The notes under the pieces are model-generated. The model was not told where the DNA came from, made no database searches, and worked only from the letters and a program-made list of their open reading frames with translations. Both the position numbers and the translations under genes were made by a program. This document shows, one piece after another, positions 18,831 through 28,739 of a stretch of 64,000 nucleotides of DNA. How positions within the stretch are numbered: position 1 is the stretch's first letter; each line of letters starts with the position of its first letter. Origin of the DNA: Dyella sp. M7H15-1 (GTDB lineage Bacteria; Pseudomonadota; Gammaproteobacteria; Xanthomonadales; Rhodanobacteraceae); NCBI RefSeq assembly GCF_004114615.1, contig NZ_CP035300.1, positions 2,914,001 through 2,978,000 of the forward strand. The letters are read 5' to 3'.

Positions 18831-21005
18831 TCAGTACAAATCGACCGGATCAACATCCAGCGACCAGCGCACTTTGCGTGCGCTGGGCAGTTGCGAAAGT
18901 TGCATCGCCCAAGGTCGCATGGTGGCGTGCAGATGGCGTCGACTGCTGGATTCAATCCATAGCTGCCCGCGTTGGCGTCCTGCACGCAGGGGCATGGGTG
19001 CGGGCATCGGCCCGGCGATTTGCAAGGTTCCGGTATCGGGCAGCGCTCCACGTGCTTCGCTGAGAAAAGCATCCACCACGGCGCGCTGGTGCGCGTCGCA
19101 ACGCAGCAGCACTTGATGCCCATAGGGCGGCAAGCCGGTTTGGCGGCGTTCGGCCAGCAGTTCCTTTGCCGCCGTGGCGTAGCCTTGCGATAGCAGGCTA
19201 TGCAACAGCGGATGATCGGGATGATGCGTCTGCAGCAGCACGCGGCCAGGTTTACGCGCACGGCCGGCACGGCCCGCGACTTGCACTACTAGTTGTGCAA
19301 GGCGTTCGCCTGCGCGGAAGTCCACGCTGAGCAAACCTTCATCCACGCCGACAATGGCAACCAGGGTCAGATTGGGCAGGTCGTGCCCCTTGGCGAGCAT
19401 CTGCGTGCCAACCAGGATGGCGGATGCATCGGCTTGCAGGTTGCCGAGTAACTGTTCGAAGGCATCGCGGCGCCGGGTGGTTTCGCGATCAATGCGCCAT
19501 ACCGGTGTTTGTGGAAAGTGTGCGGTGAGCGCTTCTTCCAGCCGCTCGGTGCCTTGGCCCTGCGGTTTCAATTCGTTACTGCCGCAAACAGGGCAGGTGG
19601 CGGGAATGCCGGATTGATGATCGCAGTGATGGCAGATCAATCGCCGCCATGCTGCGTGCAGTGTCATCGGATGTTCGCAGCGTGGGCATTCGGCATGCCA
19701 ACCGCAACTGTGGCACAGCCATACCGGCGCGTAGCCGCGACGATTGCGAAACACCAATACTTGTTCGCCGCGCGCCACGGTCTCGCTCACCGCATGCAGC
19801 AGCGCAGGGGAGAGACCGTGCTCCAACCGTTGCGCGCGCATGTCGATGATCTGCACGTGCGGCGGCCGTACCGCACTGGGGCGAGAGCGCAAGTGCAGCG
19901 CTTGATAGCGACTGGCTTCGACATTGGCCAGGCTTTCCAGTGATGGTGTCGCTGAACCGAGCAGTACTGGCACGTTCAAGGCACGCCCGCGGACCAGGGC
20001 CAGGTCGCGGGCGTGGTAACGGAAACCTTCCTGCTGCTTGTAGGCGCCGTCATGCTCTTCGTCGACGATGATCAGGCCGGCTTGCGGCAGCGGCGTGAAC
20101 ACGGCCGAGCGCGTGCCGAGCACTACTTTCGATTCGCCTGAGCGCATGCGCAGCCAGGCGCGGGCGCGCTCGCCTTCGGCCAGATTGGAATGCAGCACTT
20201 CGACCGGCACGCCAAGCCGCTCGCGCAGGCGCCGTACGGTTTGTGGGGCCAGGCCGATTTCCGGTACCAGCAGCAAGGTTTGCTTGTCCTGGGCCAGCGC
20301 GCGCTCGATCAGGGCCAGGTAGACCTCGGTCTTGCCACTGCCGGTGACACCGTCCAGCAGAAACGGTTGAAACTTTCCGAAGGCTTCGGCCACCACGTTG
20401 ACGGCGGTCTCCTGCTCGGCCTGCAAGGTTGGCGCTGGCAAGGACGGTTGAGGGGCGAACGACATCGCCTGCTCGCCGCGTTCGATCAAGCCCGCTGCGC
20501 CCAGCCGTCGTGCCGCGGCTCGCCAGTCGGGCAGCGACATATCCAGTTCCGTAGCGCAGAGTGGCCCTGCCGACAACGCTTGCAACAGCACGCGACTACC
20601 ACCGCGCCGGTTACCGGCATCCAGCGCGCTGAGACCGGTAATGGTCAACTGCCACATCGGCTCGCGCGTCTCCGGTAGCGGTTTGTCTTCACGCAGCAGC
20701 GACGGCAAGGCGTTGGCGTAAGCTTCGCCGGGTGTGCCGAGCCAGTAGTCGGCGGCCCACGCCAGCGTTTGCATCAATTCGGCGTCGAGCAAGGGTGCAT
20801 CGTCCAGCACGCGAAGCACACGCTTGAGTCGCGTGTTGCCCATGTCGGATGACACGTCGGTCTCGACCACCACGCCAACCGACTTGCCACGGCCGAACGG
20901 CACCAACACACGACTGCCGACGACCGCCTCGCCTTGAGCGGGGGGCAGATAGTCGAACAAGGTGGGCAGCGGTATGGGCAGGGCGACGCGAAGGACGGAT
21001 GACAT
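18831..21005 (-). CDS. priA: Primosomal replication-restart helicase PriA
   Basis: PriA recognises stalled forks and reloads the replisome. The 724-residue protein has the N-terminal DNA-binding region, Walker A DGVTGSGKTEVYL, a DEEHD motif II, and the two zinc-binding Cys clusters (CHSCGWHAECPRCEH; CHHCDHQSGIPATCPVCG) inserted in the helicase core. Motifs V/VI are VGTQMLAKGHD and QVAGRAGRARKPG. Start ATG 21005 (MSSVLRVALPIPLPTLFDYL) is the family start. It is convergent with the efflux operon and stands alone. Confidence 0.97.
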   Translation of the reverse strand: MSSVLRVALPIPLPTLFDYLPPAQGEAVVGSRVLVPFGRGKSVGVVVETDVSSDMGNTRLKRVLRVLDDAPLLDAELMQTLAWAADYWLGTPGEAYANALPSLLREDKPLPETREPMWQLTITGLSALDAGNRRGGSRVLLQALSAGPLCATELDMSLPDWRAAARRLGAAGLIERGEQAMSFAPQPSLPAPTLQAEQETAVNVVAEAFGKFQPFLLDGVTGSGKTEVYLALIERALAQDKQTLLLVPEIGLAPQTVRRLRERLGVPVEVLHSNLAEGERARAWLRMRSGESKVVLGTRSAVFTPLPQAGLIIVDEEHDGAYKQQEGFRYHARDLALVRGRALNVPVLLGSATPSLESLANVEASRYQALHLRSRPSAVRPPHVQIIDMRAQRLEHGLSPALLHAVSETVARGEQVLVFRNRRGYAPVWLCHSCGWHAECPRCEHPMTLHAAWRRLICHHCDHQSGIPATCPVCGSNELKPQGQGTERLEEALTAHFPQTPVWRIDRETTRRRDAFEQLLGNLQADASAILVGTQMLAKGHDLPNLTLVAIVGVDEGLLSVDFRAGERLAQLVVQVAGRAGRARKPGRVLLQTHHPDHPLLHSLLSQGYATAAKELLAERRQTGLPPYGHQVLLRCDAHQRAVVDAFLSEARGALPDTGTLQIAGPMPAPMPLRAGRQRGQLWIESSSRRHLHATMRPWAMQLSQLPSARKVRWSLDVDPVDLY

Positions 21006-21567
21006 GGTTTATGAGTGGGCGCAGTGCCCGATCGAGTGTATCGCGAACGTTGATCGACCCGGCTTAAGGCAACGCTGAATAAGTATCGCCTTAAAACCCG
21101 CGAAAGATGCTGAACTGGATGCTTGGCTGCGATTGTTGCCCTGTCATCTAGGAACGGAGGCTAAGTGACTCATCAACACGCGGTTTTTTCCTTATCCACA
21201 AGAGCTGTGGATAAGTCTGTGGATGTGCCGTTGAGAGGGTGGCTCAATGCGCATCAGAACGGACCTTGCGACACGCTGTTCAAGTTTTGATCAGTTAAAA
21301 ATAGCCATGTTTATCAATACCTTGAAAGGTGTCTTCGATGTTGTTCTCGTCTCGTGTGCGGTCTTGGCGGGCGGATATGTCAATAGTTTGACGCTGTGTA
21401 AAACCAGGCTTTTGCCATCTGAAAAATGACCATCCATGAGCCAGCCCGAGTGCCATGGCGCCCCCAGAGCCATGGTCAATAGAAGTCGGGCGTTTTGCCT
21501 GTGCCTGTTTTTCACGGGGAAGATGGTGGCGGAGGTGTACAATCGCGGGCCACGGAGAATCCATCCC
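21006..21567. other. Long intergenic region priA / MATE exporter
   Basis: About 560 bases between the divergent starts of priA and the MATE gene. It contains a cluster of DnaA-box-like sequences (21192-21230) and short chance ORFs with no recognisable product. The in-frame extension of the MATE gene back to 21436 is Cys-rich and unlike the family, so it is treated as noncoding. Confidence 0.55.
21192..21214. promoter_or_regulatory. Two perfect DnaA-box consensus sequences in inverted orientation
   Basis: TTATCCACA at 21192-21200 and its complement TGTGGATAA at 21206-21214 face each other across five bases. TGTGGAT follows again at 21219-21225. TTATCCACA is the high-affinity DnaA consensus. 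The site lies in the priA/MATE intergenic gap. Confidence 0.55.
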
Positions 21568-22974
21568 ATGACCCCGTTCCGTCTCGACCGCGCCAGAGCG
21601 TCGCGGGAGATAGGCGACACTGTACGCCTTGCCTTGCCGCTGATTCTGGCCCAGCTCGCCGCCGTTGGCAGCAACGTGATCGATGCTGTGCTGGCCGGTC
21701 ATGTGAGCGCGCATGTGCTTGGTGCGGTAGCGGTAGGCACCAGTATCTGGACGCTGGCCATCGTGCTGGGGATCGGCATGATGATGGCGGTGCCACCATC
21801 CATCTCGCAGCTCGATGGCGCTGGCCGCCGGCACGAGGCGGGCGGGGTATTCCGTCAGGCGATCTGGCTGGCGCTGGGCATGGGCGTGGTGCTGTGGTTC
21901 GCGGTGCGTCATGCTGAGCCGTTGATCAAATTGATCGGTGTCAAGCCGGGTCTTTATATCAACGTGGGCGAATTCCTGCGCGCCATTAGCTGGGGTGCGC
22001 CCGCGCTGACCTGCTACTTTGCGCTGCGCGGTTTATCCGAGGGTTTGTCGATGACGCGGCCGTCGATGTATTTCAGCCTGGGCGGCCTGCTGCTGCTGGT
22101 GCCGCTGGGCTACATCTTCATGTTCGGCAAGCTGGGTTTGCCGCCGCAGGGTGCGCGGGGATGCGGCATTGCCACGGCCACCGTGCTGTGGATCGAGATG
22201 ATGGCTTTCGCCATCTATGTGGCCTGTCATCGCAATTATCGCGGGCTGGGCATCTTCGATCATTTCGAGTGGCCGAACCCGCGGCGCATCGGTGCACTGA
22301 TACATATCGGCCTACCGATGGCGATTACCCTGCTAGCGGAAGCTGGCTTGTTCGTGGCGGCGGCCTTGCTGATCGGTACCATGGGTGAAGACCTTGTCGC
22401 CGCTCACCAGGTAGCCCTGAATGTCGCCGCGCTGTTTTTCATGGTTCCGCTGGGGCTGGCGATGGCCATCACTGTGCGGGTGGGTAATGCGGTCGGGCGC
22501 AATGATGCATCGGGCGTTCGCTATGCCGGCTTTTGCGGCATCGGCCTGACTTTGGTGACCCAGCTTGTATCGGCGGGCTTCATGCTGGGCGTGCCACATC
22601 TCATTGCCTCGCTTTATACTCGCGACCAGACCGTGATCGCGCTAGCTTCCCAGTTGCTGGTGCTGGCCGGTCTATTTCAGTTTTCCGATGGCATCCAGGT
22701 GGCTTCCAATGGCGCTTTGCGTGGCCTGAAAGATACGCGGGTGCCCATGGCGATTACCTTGTTCGCCTATTGGCTGGTGGGCATGCCGGTGGGATGGTGG
22801 CTGGCGTTCCACATGGGCCTGGGCGCGCGGGGTATCTGGATGGGTCTGATCGCTGGACTGACCATCGCGGCGGTGCTGCTGTTCACGCGGTTCTGGCGCA
22901 GTTCGCGCCGGCATCAACCCAATACGTTTGGCCCTGTTGCACCGGCGGCCACGGATGTCACGATTCTCTCATGA
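21568..22974 (+). CDS. MATE-family multidrug/cation exporter
   Basis: This 468-residue inner-membrane antiporter has 12 predicted hydrophobic segments in two homologous halves (LALPLILAQLAAVGSNVIDA at the first, LPMAITLLAEAGLFVAAALL at the second). That layout, with VLAGHVS and GMMMAVPPSISQLDG, is typical of NorM-type MATE transporters that expel cationic drugs using Na+ or H+. Start ATG 21568 (MTPFRLDRARASREIGDTV) has ggag about ten bases upstream. It stands alone between priA and sppA. Confidence 0.93.
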   Translation: MTPFRLDRARASREIGDTVRLALPLILAQLAAVGSNVIDAVLAGHVSAHVLGAVAVGTSIWTLAIVLGIGMMMAVPPSISQLDGAGRRHEAGGVFRQAIWLALGMGVVLWFAVRHAEPLIKLIGVKPGLYINVGEFLRAISWGAPALTCYFALRGLSEGLSMTRPSMYFSLGGLLLLVPLGYIFMFGKLGLPPQGARGCGIATATVLWIEMMAFAIYVACHRNYRGLGIFDHFEWPNPRRIGALIHIGLPMAITLLAEAGLFVAAALLIGTMGEDLVAAHQVALNVAALFFMVPLGLAMAITVRVGNAVGRNDASGVRYAGFCGIGLTLVTQLVSAGFMLGVPHLIASLYTRDQTVIALASQLLVLAGLFQFSDGIQVASNGALRGLKDTRVPMAITLFAYWLVGMPVGWWLAFHMGLGARGIWMGLIAGLTIAAVLLFTRFWRSSRRHQPNTFGPVAPAATDVTILS

Positions 22975-23046
22975 CCTGAGCTGCGGGCGCAGCTACGCTG
23001 AGACGATAGAAAGATCCGGCGTCAACCCCAAGGAACCGACTGATTT

Positions 23047-24930
23047 ATGACGACACCCCCGCCCCTGCGCCAGTCACGGCAACCGAACGGATTTTGGGCC
23101 TTCCTGCGCGTATTCGGGCGCGGCATCAACGTGGTCAGGCTGGTTCTGATCAACCTGGTGTTCTTTGGTTTCCTGTGTCTTTTCCTGTTGCTGATCATCG
23201 GCGTGGGCGCCGCCAAGTATGGCAGCGATATCCAGGACAACAGCGTGCTGGTGCTGAAGCCGGAAGGGCGGCTGGTGGAGCAATACAGCATCAATCCGAT
23301 GCAGCGGGCGCTGTCCAAGCTCTCTGGCAATGAACCGAAGGAAATGCAACTGCGCGACCTCATTGGTGCGATCGATGCCGCGGCGAAGGATTCGCGTATC
23401 ACCCGCATCGTGCTCGACCCGGGTGAGTTGCAAAGCAGTGGTTTTGCTGCGCTGACTGAAGTGGGTGCAGCGCTGGATCGTTTCCGCGCAGCAGGCAAGC
23501 CGGTCGTGGTATGGGCAGCAAGCCTGGATCAATACCAGTACCTGCTGGCCGCACATGCCGATCGCATCCTGCTCGACCCGCAGGGCGGTTTGCTGATCTC
23601 GGGTCTGGCGAACTATCGATTGTTCTACAAAGGGCTGCTCGACAAGCTGGGCGTGAACGTCTACCTGTTCCGCGTGGGGCAGTTCAAGAGTGCCGCCGAA
23701 CCGTTTATTCTCGATCACGCGTCGCCGGAATCCAAAGAGGCCGACAGTTACTGGATGGGTGATTTGTGGGACGGCTACATCGCAACGATTGCAAAACTGC
23801 GCAAGCTCGATCCCACCGAAGTGCGAGCAGACATCAATGATCTGCCGGATCGCATTTCCAGCACACAGGGCGATCTGGCCAAACTCGCACTGGACGAACA
23901 TCTGATCGATGGCCTTGCCACCCGCGAAGAACTGATCGAGATGTTGCGTTCCCAAGGCGTCCCAGTAGGCAAGGAGGGTCACGGTTTCCGCGGCGTGAAT
24001 CTGGATCGCTACATGGCCAACATGCCCAGTCGCAACAAGCTCACCGGTTCAGGTGTCACGATAGTGGTGGCGGAAGGTGAAATTAGCGCGGGCGAGCAGT
24101 CGGCCGGCTCGATCGGTGGCGAATCCACCGCGGCGCTGATTCGCAATGCACGCCAAGACAAGCGCACCAAGGCACTAGTGTTGCGTGTGAATTCGCCGGG
24201 CGGCGAAGTCTATGCCGCCGAAGAAATCCGGCGCGAAGTGGAACAGACGCGCAAGGCCGGAATTCCCGTGGTGGTGTCGATGGGTGACGTGGCGGCCAGT
24301 GGCGGTTACTGGATCTCCATGAATGCCGACAAGATCTATGCCGAACCCAACACCATCACCGGCTCGATCGGCATTTTCGGCATGTATTACACCATTCCCA
24401 ATACGCTGGCCAAATTCGGCATCAGCAGTGATGGAGTTGGCACAACGCCGCTGGCCGGCGCATTCGATATCAGCCGTCCGCTTGATCCGAAAATGGGCTC
24501 GGTGATCCAATCCGTCATCAACAAGGGCTATCACGATTTCGTCGTCGGCGTCGCGCAGGCGCGCGGCAAGGATTACTCGGCGATCGACGCGATCGCGCAA
24601 GGACGGGTGTGGACAGGTGCCCAGGCCATGCAGCGCGGCCTGATCGATCAACTTGGCGGGCTCGGCACTGCTATCGATGAAGCGGCTGATCTGGCGCACC
24701 TAGGTAAGGATTATTCCGTGCACTACCAGGAACAGCCCATGGGTACGTTTGAGCGCTTCGTGACCAGCTTCGGTCAGAACGCCGTGGTGTCCTCGTTGCA
24801 AAGCCATGGCTTAAGGCTGCCAGCCTGGTTTGCACAATGGCCAATGCTGGTGCCGGAGCTGCAGATGCTGCGCATGTCGCAGGCGGGACAGCCGAACGTG
24901 TATTCGTACTGCTTCTGCTCGCCGCACTGA
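23047..24930 (+). CDS. sppA: Signal peptide peptidase SppA, 67-kDa type
   Basis: SppA is an inner-membrane Ser/Lys peptidase that degrades cleaved signal peptides. The 627-residue length and two tandem S49 domains match the E. coli-type enzyme. An N-terminal membrane anchor lies at residues 37-57 (VLINLVFFGFLCLFLLLIIG). The catalytic Ser sits in MGDVAASGGYWIS in the C-terminal repeat, followed by ITGSIGIFG. The N-terminal repeat should supply the catalytic Lys. Start MTTPPPLRQSRQPNGFW. Confidence 0.95.
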   Translation: MTTPPPLRQSRQPNGFWAFLRVFGRGINVVRLVLINLVFFGFLCLFLLLIIGVGAAKYGSDIQDNSVLVLKPEGRLVEQYSINPMQRALSKLSGNEPKEMQLRDLIGAIDAAAKDSRITRIVLDPGELQSSGFAALTEVGAALDRFRAAGKPVVVWAASLDQYQYLLAAHADRILLDPQGGLLISGLANYRLFYKGLLDKLGVNVYLFRVGQFKSAAEPFILDHASPESKEADSYWMGDLWDGYIATIAKLRKLDPTEVRADINDLPDRISSTQGDLAKLALDEHLIDGLATREELIEMLRSQGVPVGKEGHGFRGVNLDRYMANMPSRNKLTGSGVTIVVAEGEISAGEQSAGSIGGESTAALIRNARQDKRTKALVLRVNSPGGEVYAAEEIRREVEQTRKAGIPVVVSMGDVAASGGYWISMNADKIYAEPNTITGSIGIFGMYYTIPNTLAKFGISSDGVGTTPLAGAFDISRPLDPKMGSVIQSVINKGYHDFVVGVAQARGKDYSAIDAIAQGRVWTGAQAMQRGLIDQLGGLGTAIDEAADLAHLGKDYSVHYQEQPMGTFERFVTSFGQNAVVSSLQSHGLRLPAWFAQWPMLVPELQMLRMSQAGQPNVYSYCFCSPH

Positions 24931-25054
24931 GATTTTTTCTCCCCATCGAACACTTCCAGCGGTGATTTGCTGGTGTAGTCCAACTGTACTGCGGGCGAGA
25001 TGATGCCGATCAGGCTGCGCAATTCGCTGACGTTCAGACGTCCATATGTCGAGC

Positions 25055-25267
25055 TTATTGCGTCGGCTGCTCGATCTGCTTGTCCTGGTCCGCTACCTGC
25101 TTGTTGACGACCTTTTGCACGTTCCTGGCGCGCTGCTCATCCTGCTTCATGGCATCCCATGGCGTGGATACCGAAGCAGTGGCGGTGGGAACCGATTGGG
25201 GCGCTGGCGGCTTGCCACTACAGGCCACAAGGCCGATCACGCACAGCAATGCAGGAAGGATTTTCAT
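25055..25267 (-). CDS. Small lipoprotein of unknown function
   Basis: This 70-residue product has a signal MKILPALLCVIGLVAC with lipobox Cys16, then a Pro/Ala/Ser linker and a charged helical tail (MKQDEQRARNVQKVVNKQVA). gaggg precedes the ATG at suitable spacing. It lies convergent to sppA and divergent from the SDR. Small lipoproteins of this kind are common in Xanthomonadales envelopes; function unknown. Confidence 0.75.
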   Translation of the reverse strand: MKILPALLCVIGLVACSGKPPAPQSVPTATASVSTPWDAMKQDEQRARNVQKVVNKQVADQDKQIEQPTQ

Positions 25268-25346
25268 GGGGATGCCCTCTATCGGCGACCGCTAAAGTTT
25301 CCCGCCCCATGGCACCTTAGACAAGTTGTTCATGTAAGCTTTGTTC

Positions 25347-26129
25347 ATGAACAATCGCATCGATGCCTGGCAATTGCACGACCACACTGCCTTGATCACT
25401 GGCGCCAGCAAGGGCATCGGTTATGCCGCCGCGCGTGAACTGGCCGGGCTGGGTGCCAACTTGCTGCTGGTGGCACGCGATGAAGATTATCTTGAACAAG
25501 TTCTGGTAGAGCTGACTGACGACTATCCCGGCATCGACGTGCTGTCTTTCGCCGCGGATGTCGGCGAAGCCGAGGATCGCATGGCCGTGTTCGACTGGAT
25601 CGCTGATCTGGGCACGCCGCTGTCAATCCTGGTCAACAATGCAGGTGGCAACACACCGAAAGCGACGCTTGACTATCAGCCGGACGAGTACCGCACGATC
25701 TTCGAGCTGAATCTTTTTTCCGCCTATGAAATGTGCCGCCTCGCACATCCATACCTGGCACAGCATGCGAATGCGGCGATCATTAATGTGGGATCGGTTT
25801 CCGGCGCGACACACGTGCGCACAGGTTCGCCTTATGGGATGAGCAAGGCGGCGCTGCACCAGCTCACACGCAATTTGGCGGCGGAGTGGGCGATCGACGG
25901 CATTCGCGTGAATGCCGTCGCTCCGTGGTACATCCGCACGCAGCGTTCCGAGCCGGCGCTGGCCGATGCGGATTATCTGGATGAAGTGCTTGACCGCACA
26001 CCGTTGCGACGCATTGGCGAACCGGAAGAGGTGGCCGCCGCGATAGCGTTCCTCTGTCTGCCGGCGGCGAGCTATGTCACCGGCCAGGTGCTGGCGGTGG
26101 ATGGCGGGTTTCTCAACTACGGTTTCTGA
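25347..26129 (+). CDS. SDR-family oxidoreductase (tropinone-reductase-like)
   Basis: This 260-residue classical short-chain dehydrogenase has NAD(P)-binding TGASKGIG, NNAG, catalytic Ser (NVGSVSG) and YGMSK (YxxxK), and a C-terminal DGGFLNYGF end. The overall sequence, with VNAVAPWYIRT, resembles plant tropinone-reductase-like SDRs found in proteobacteria, whose substrates are mostly unknown. ATG 25347 is preferred over a TTG two codons upstream. No Shine-Dalgarno is visible. Confidence 0.9.
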   Translation: MNNRIDAWQLHDHTALITGASKGIGYAAARELAGLGANLLLVARDEDYLEQVLVELTDDYPGIDVLSFAADVGEAEDRMAVFDWIADLGTPLSILVNNAGGNTPKATLDYQPDEYRTIFELNLFSAYEMCRLAHPYLAQHANAAIINVGSVSGATHVRTGSPYGMSKAALHQLTRNLAAEWAIDGIRVNAVAPWYIRTQRSEPALADADYLDEVLDRTPLRRIGEPEEVAAAIAFLCLPAASYVTGQVLAVDGGFLNYGF

Positions 26130-26282
26130 GCTTCATTCCCCGCACAGTTTTCCACAGCGATTGGGGAAACTCTGGTGGCAACCCTGTGGACAACTCTGCA
26201 CAGTCGTTACGCGACAAGCTTTTACATGACATTGCGCACTTTTTGCGCAGGCTCTGCCCTGAACCCAGCCTCCGTGTGGAGA

Positions 26283-27227
26283 TCAGAACTCGACCTCGTG
26301 CTCTTCCGCGGCAAAGCCGATGGTGACGGCACCTTCGCCTACGTTGACCATGCCTGTGATGCTCATCGGCGCCTGCATCAGGGTCACACCACATTCCTCG
26401 CACGCCTGCGCCAGTTTGTTATAGCCAGGGAGCTTGGGCAGTTCGGCCAGATTGCCGCCATAGGCGGTGCACATGACCGGTACCAGCAGGCCGGCGCGCA
26501 CGCGATCGGCTGCGTACTGGAACAAGGTCTCGCAGCCATGTTTCCAGCCGCGCACCTTGCCGACCGAGCTGGTATCGCCGCGGTAAGCGCGCAATAACGG
26601 CTTGATATCGAGCGTGGAGCCAAGCACGGCGCTGAACAGACCCACGCTGCGGTCGCCTTTCTTCTTGGCTCGCACGCGCAGGTAGTAGAGATCGTGTGGC
26701 AGCATGTAACCGTAAGAGTTCTCGGCGATGAAGGCCAGGCGCTCGCGAATGGCCGCAGGCGTTTCGTTGGCTTGCATCAGGCGCACCGCTTCCACTACGC
26801 ATGGGGCGGATCCTACGAACAGGCTGCGCGTATCCAGCACGCGCATCAGGAAGGGGCCGGGAATGCCAGCAGGTTCGCGCACCTTGCGATAGTTCTTGAG
26901 CACCGCAAAGCTGGCTTTGACTACGTGGTCGTAAATCGGGCTGCGGGTGGCGGTGATGGTGAGGCAGAACACGCAGTCCTTTTCCAACACCAGCTTTTCC
27001 AGGAACAGTTTCTGCACATCTTCGACCGAACATGGCTCGGTTTCAGCGGAGTGGCTGCGGTTGCCGAACTTCAGGCTAAAGAAGCGCTCGATTTCGGCGG
27101 GATCGCGATCATCCTTGAAGGTCGTGGTGTCGACCTGTACGGCAATAGGCATGACGGCGATGTCGTGTTGCTTGAGAAAATCCGGCGGCAGGTCGCAGGA
27201 TGCATCGATAGCTAACCCCATTCGCAT
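26283..27227 (-). CDS. DegV-family fatty-acid-binding protein
   Basis: A 314-residue DegV protein. The family binds a fatty acyl chain and in Firmicutes serves as FakB, presenting fatty acids to a kinase. The N-terminal GLAIDASCDLPPDFL and the TATRSPIYD segment correspond to the family's lipid-contacting loops, and the C-terminal half has TLDIKPLL. No FakA-like kinase is visible nearby, so its partner is unclear. It is convergent with the SDR. Confidence 0.9.
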   Translation of the reverse strand: MRMGLAIDASCDLPPDFLKQHDIAVMPIAVQVDTTTFKDDRDPAEIERFFSLKFGNRSHSAETEPCSVEDVQKLFLEKLVLEKDCVFCLTITATRSPIYDHVVKASFAVLKNYRKVREPAGIPGPFLMRVLDTRSLFVGSAPCVVEAVRLMQANETPAAIRERLAFIAENSYGYMLPHDLYYLRVRAKKKGDRSVGLFSAVLGSTLDIKPLLRAYRGDTSSVGKVRGWKHGCETLFQYAADRVRAGLLVPVMCTAYGGNLAELPKLPGYNKLAQACEECGVTLMQAPMSITGMVNVGEGAVTIGFAAEEHEVEF

Positions 27228-27550
27228 GCTGTCGCCCCCTCACTTGCCATGGCGTACCGAACATAGCACGCGTTATGGATAGGTGATTGTCGCAGTGCGT
27301 CAAGGTTCAAGCGAGCACTTTGCTGTGCGTTTGTGCAAGCACCTTCCCGGATAGGATATCCGCTGGCATGCCTGCCGGATGGGTAGCCTTTGCATAGTCA
27401 CGCATGCACTGCCTCAGCTTGCACAACGCAGCTACGTGAACAGGGTGGACAGGCCCTAAGATAGCCACACATTGTCATCTGGCGTCCTGCCGGCGTGGCG
27501 TCGCTGGTCTTGCGTAGCGAAGGTGCGCTGCGTTCCGCTAAAGAGTCCTT
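27228..27550. other. Divergent intergenic region degV / AMP nucleosidase
   Basis: About 320 bases between two divergent starts. Promoters for both genes are expected here. No terminator, conserved RNA fold or extra gene was recognised. Confidence 0.5.
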
Positions 27551-28339
27551 ATGAAGACCAAACATGAAATCGTCACCAACTGGTTGCCGCGTTACACCGG
27601 CGTGCCGCTGGAGCAGTTCGGTCCCCACATTCTGCTGACCAATTTCGGCCACTACGTGGACTTGTTCGCTGAATGGCATGGGGTGGAGGTGCAAGGGAGT
27701 GACCATCCCATGCCCAACGCCACGGCTGATGGCATCACCATGATCAACTTCGGCATGGGCAGCCCCAATGCCGCCACCATGATGGACTTGCTCGGCGCCA
27801 TCCAGCCCGGTGCGGTGCTGTTTCTGGGCAAGTGCGGTGGGGTCAAGAAGAAAAACAAGCTCGGCGACCTGATTCTGCCCATTGCCGCCATCCGTGGCGA
27901 GGGCACCAGCAACGATTATCTGCCACCGGAGGTGCCGGCACTGCCCGCATTCCAGCTCCAGCGCGGCGTCTCCACTATGATTCGCGACCTCGGTCACGAT
28001 TATTGGACCGGTACGGTCTACACCACCAACCGTCGAGTGTGGGAGCACGACGAAACCTTCAAGGATTACCTGCGTCGCACTCGCTGCATGGCCGTGGATA
28101 TGGAAACGGCCACCATCTTTGCCGCTGGCTTTGCCAATCACATTCCCTGCGGTGCATTGCTGTTGGTTTCCGACCAGCCGATGATCCCGGAAGGGGTGAA
28201 GACTGAGCTGAGCGACCACAGTGTCACCGCCCAGTTCGTAGAAGCACACATCCGCGTCGGTATCGAGGCTTTGAAGCTGGTGCGTCGCAACGGGCGAAGC
28301 GTCAAACATCTGCGGTTCGAAGAAGATCTCCTGGAGTAG
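27551..28339 (+). CDS. amn: AMP nucleosidase (short form)
   Basis: This enzyme hydrolyses AMP to adenine and ribose 5-phosphate in purine turnover. The 262-residue protein is a nucleoside-phosphorylase-fold enzyme: FLGKCGGVKKKNKLGDLILP is the phosphate/ribose loop and MAVDMETATIFAAGFA carries the Met-Glu ribose-binding pair. It lacks the extra N-terminal domain of the E. coli Amn and matches the short form found in Xanthomonadales and Bacteroidetes. Start MKTKHEIVTNWLPRY. Confidence 0.9.
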   Translation: MKTKHEIVTNWLPRYTGVPLEQFGPHILLTNFGHYVDLFAEWHGVEVQGSDHPMPNATADGITMINFGMGSPNAATMMDLLGAIQPGAVLFLGKCGGVKKKNKLGDLILPIAAIRGEGTSNDYLPPEVPALPAFQLQRGVSTMIRDLGHDYWTGTVYTTNRRVWEHDETFKDYLRRTRCMAVDMETATIFAAGFANHIPCGALLLVSDQPMIPEGVKTELSDHSVTAQFVEAHIRVGIEALKLVRRNGRSVKHLRFEEDLLE

Positions 28340-28739
28340 TCATCGGTGTCAAGGTGGCAAGATACTGTCTTCATAAGCTTATGGAGATGGTCTTGTCGCC
28401 TTTGCTTTTGTTAGTTTTACGACAAGATGCTGCATTTTTTTGACGTAAGTTATTTCGATAAATAAGTGATGCTTCCTGAATTATTCAATTAGCTCGTTGA
28501 ATTATAGGTAATTTCACTGCGGCATTATTTTTCGTTTTGAATCGCAAATTATTACTGTTGACTTACGGTTGACTGACGCCTAAGTTCAACCCGCAGATTG
28601 CTAAGGGACCGTTAAAAGTGCTTAGGGCACTTGACGGAGTGATTTGCGGGGGGTGCGGGAAGAGTAAGGGCATCGAGTCCTTCGGGCGTGACTCTTCACA
28701 TACCCCTGAATGTGCGATTCAACTTTGGAGGGTATTTTT
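28340..28739. other. Intergenic leader of the TonB-dependent receptor
   Basis: About 400 bases, markedly AT-rich between 28430 and 28570. It includes a 12-bp palindrome (CATAAGCTTATG, 28371-28382) soon after amn. The stretch just before 28740 (gcgtgactcttcacatacccctg...ggagggta) resembles the leaders of TonB receptors in Xanthomonadales. No gene is supported. Confidence 0.5.

Noticed and set aside
21192-21230. Chromosomal origin of replication
   Set aside because: Only two perfect DnaA boxes and one partial are present, with no AT-rich unwinding element and no dnaA, dnaN or gidA nearby.
21247-21429. 60-codon plus-strand ORF in the priA/MATE gap
   Set aside because: There is no Shine-Dalgarno, no recognisable domain and no coupling to a neighbour.
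24774-25022. Minus-strand ORF beginning LRSLIGIISPAVQLDY downstream of sppA
   Set aside because: The first part looks protein-like, but it starts at TTG without a ribosome site. The rest is antisense to the sppA 3' end, and no family was recognised.
27228-27550. Purine riboswitch upstream of AMP nucleosidase
   Set aside because: No conserved purine-aptamer core could be found by eye, and this gene class is not a usual target.
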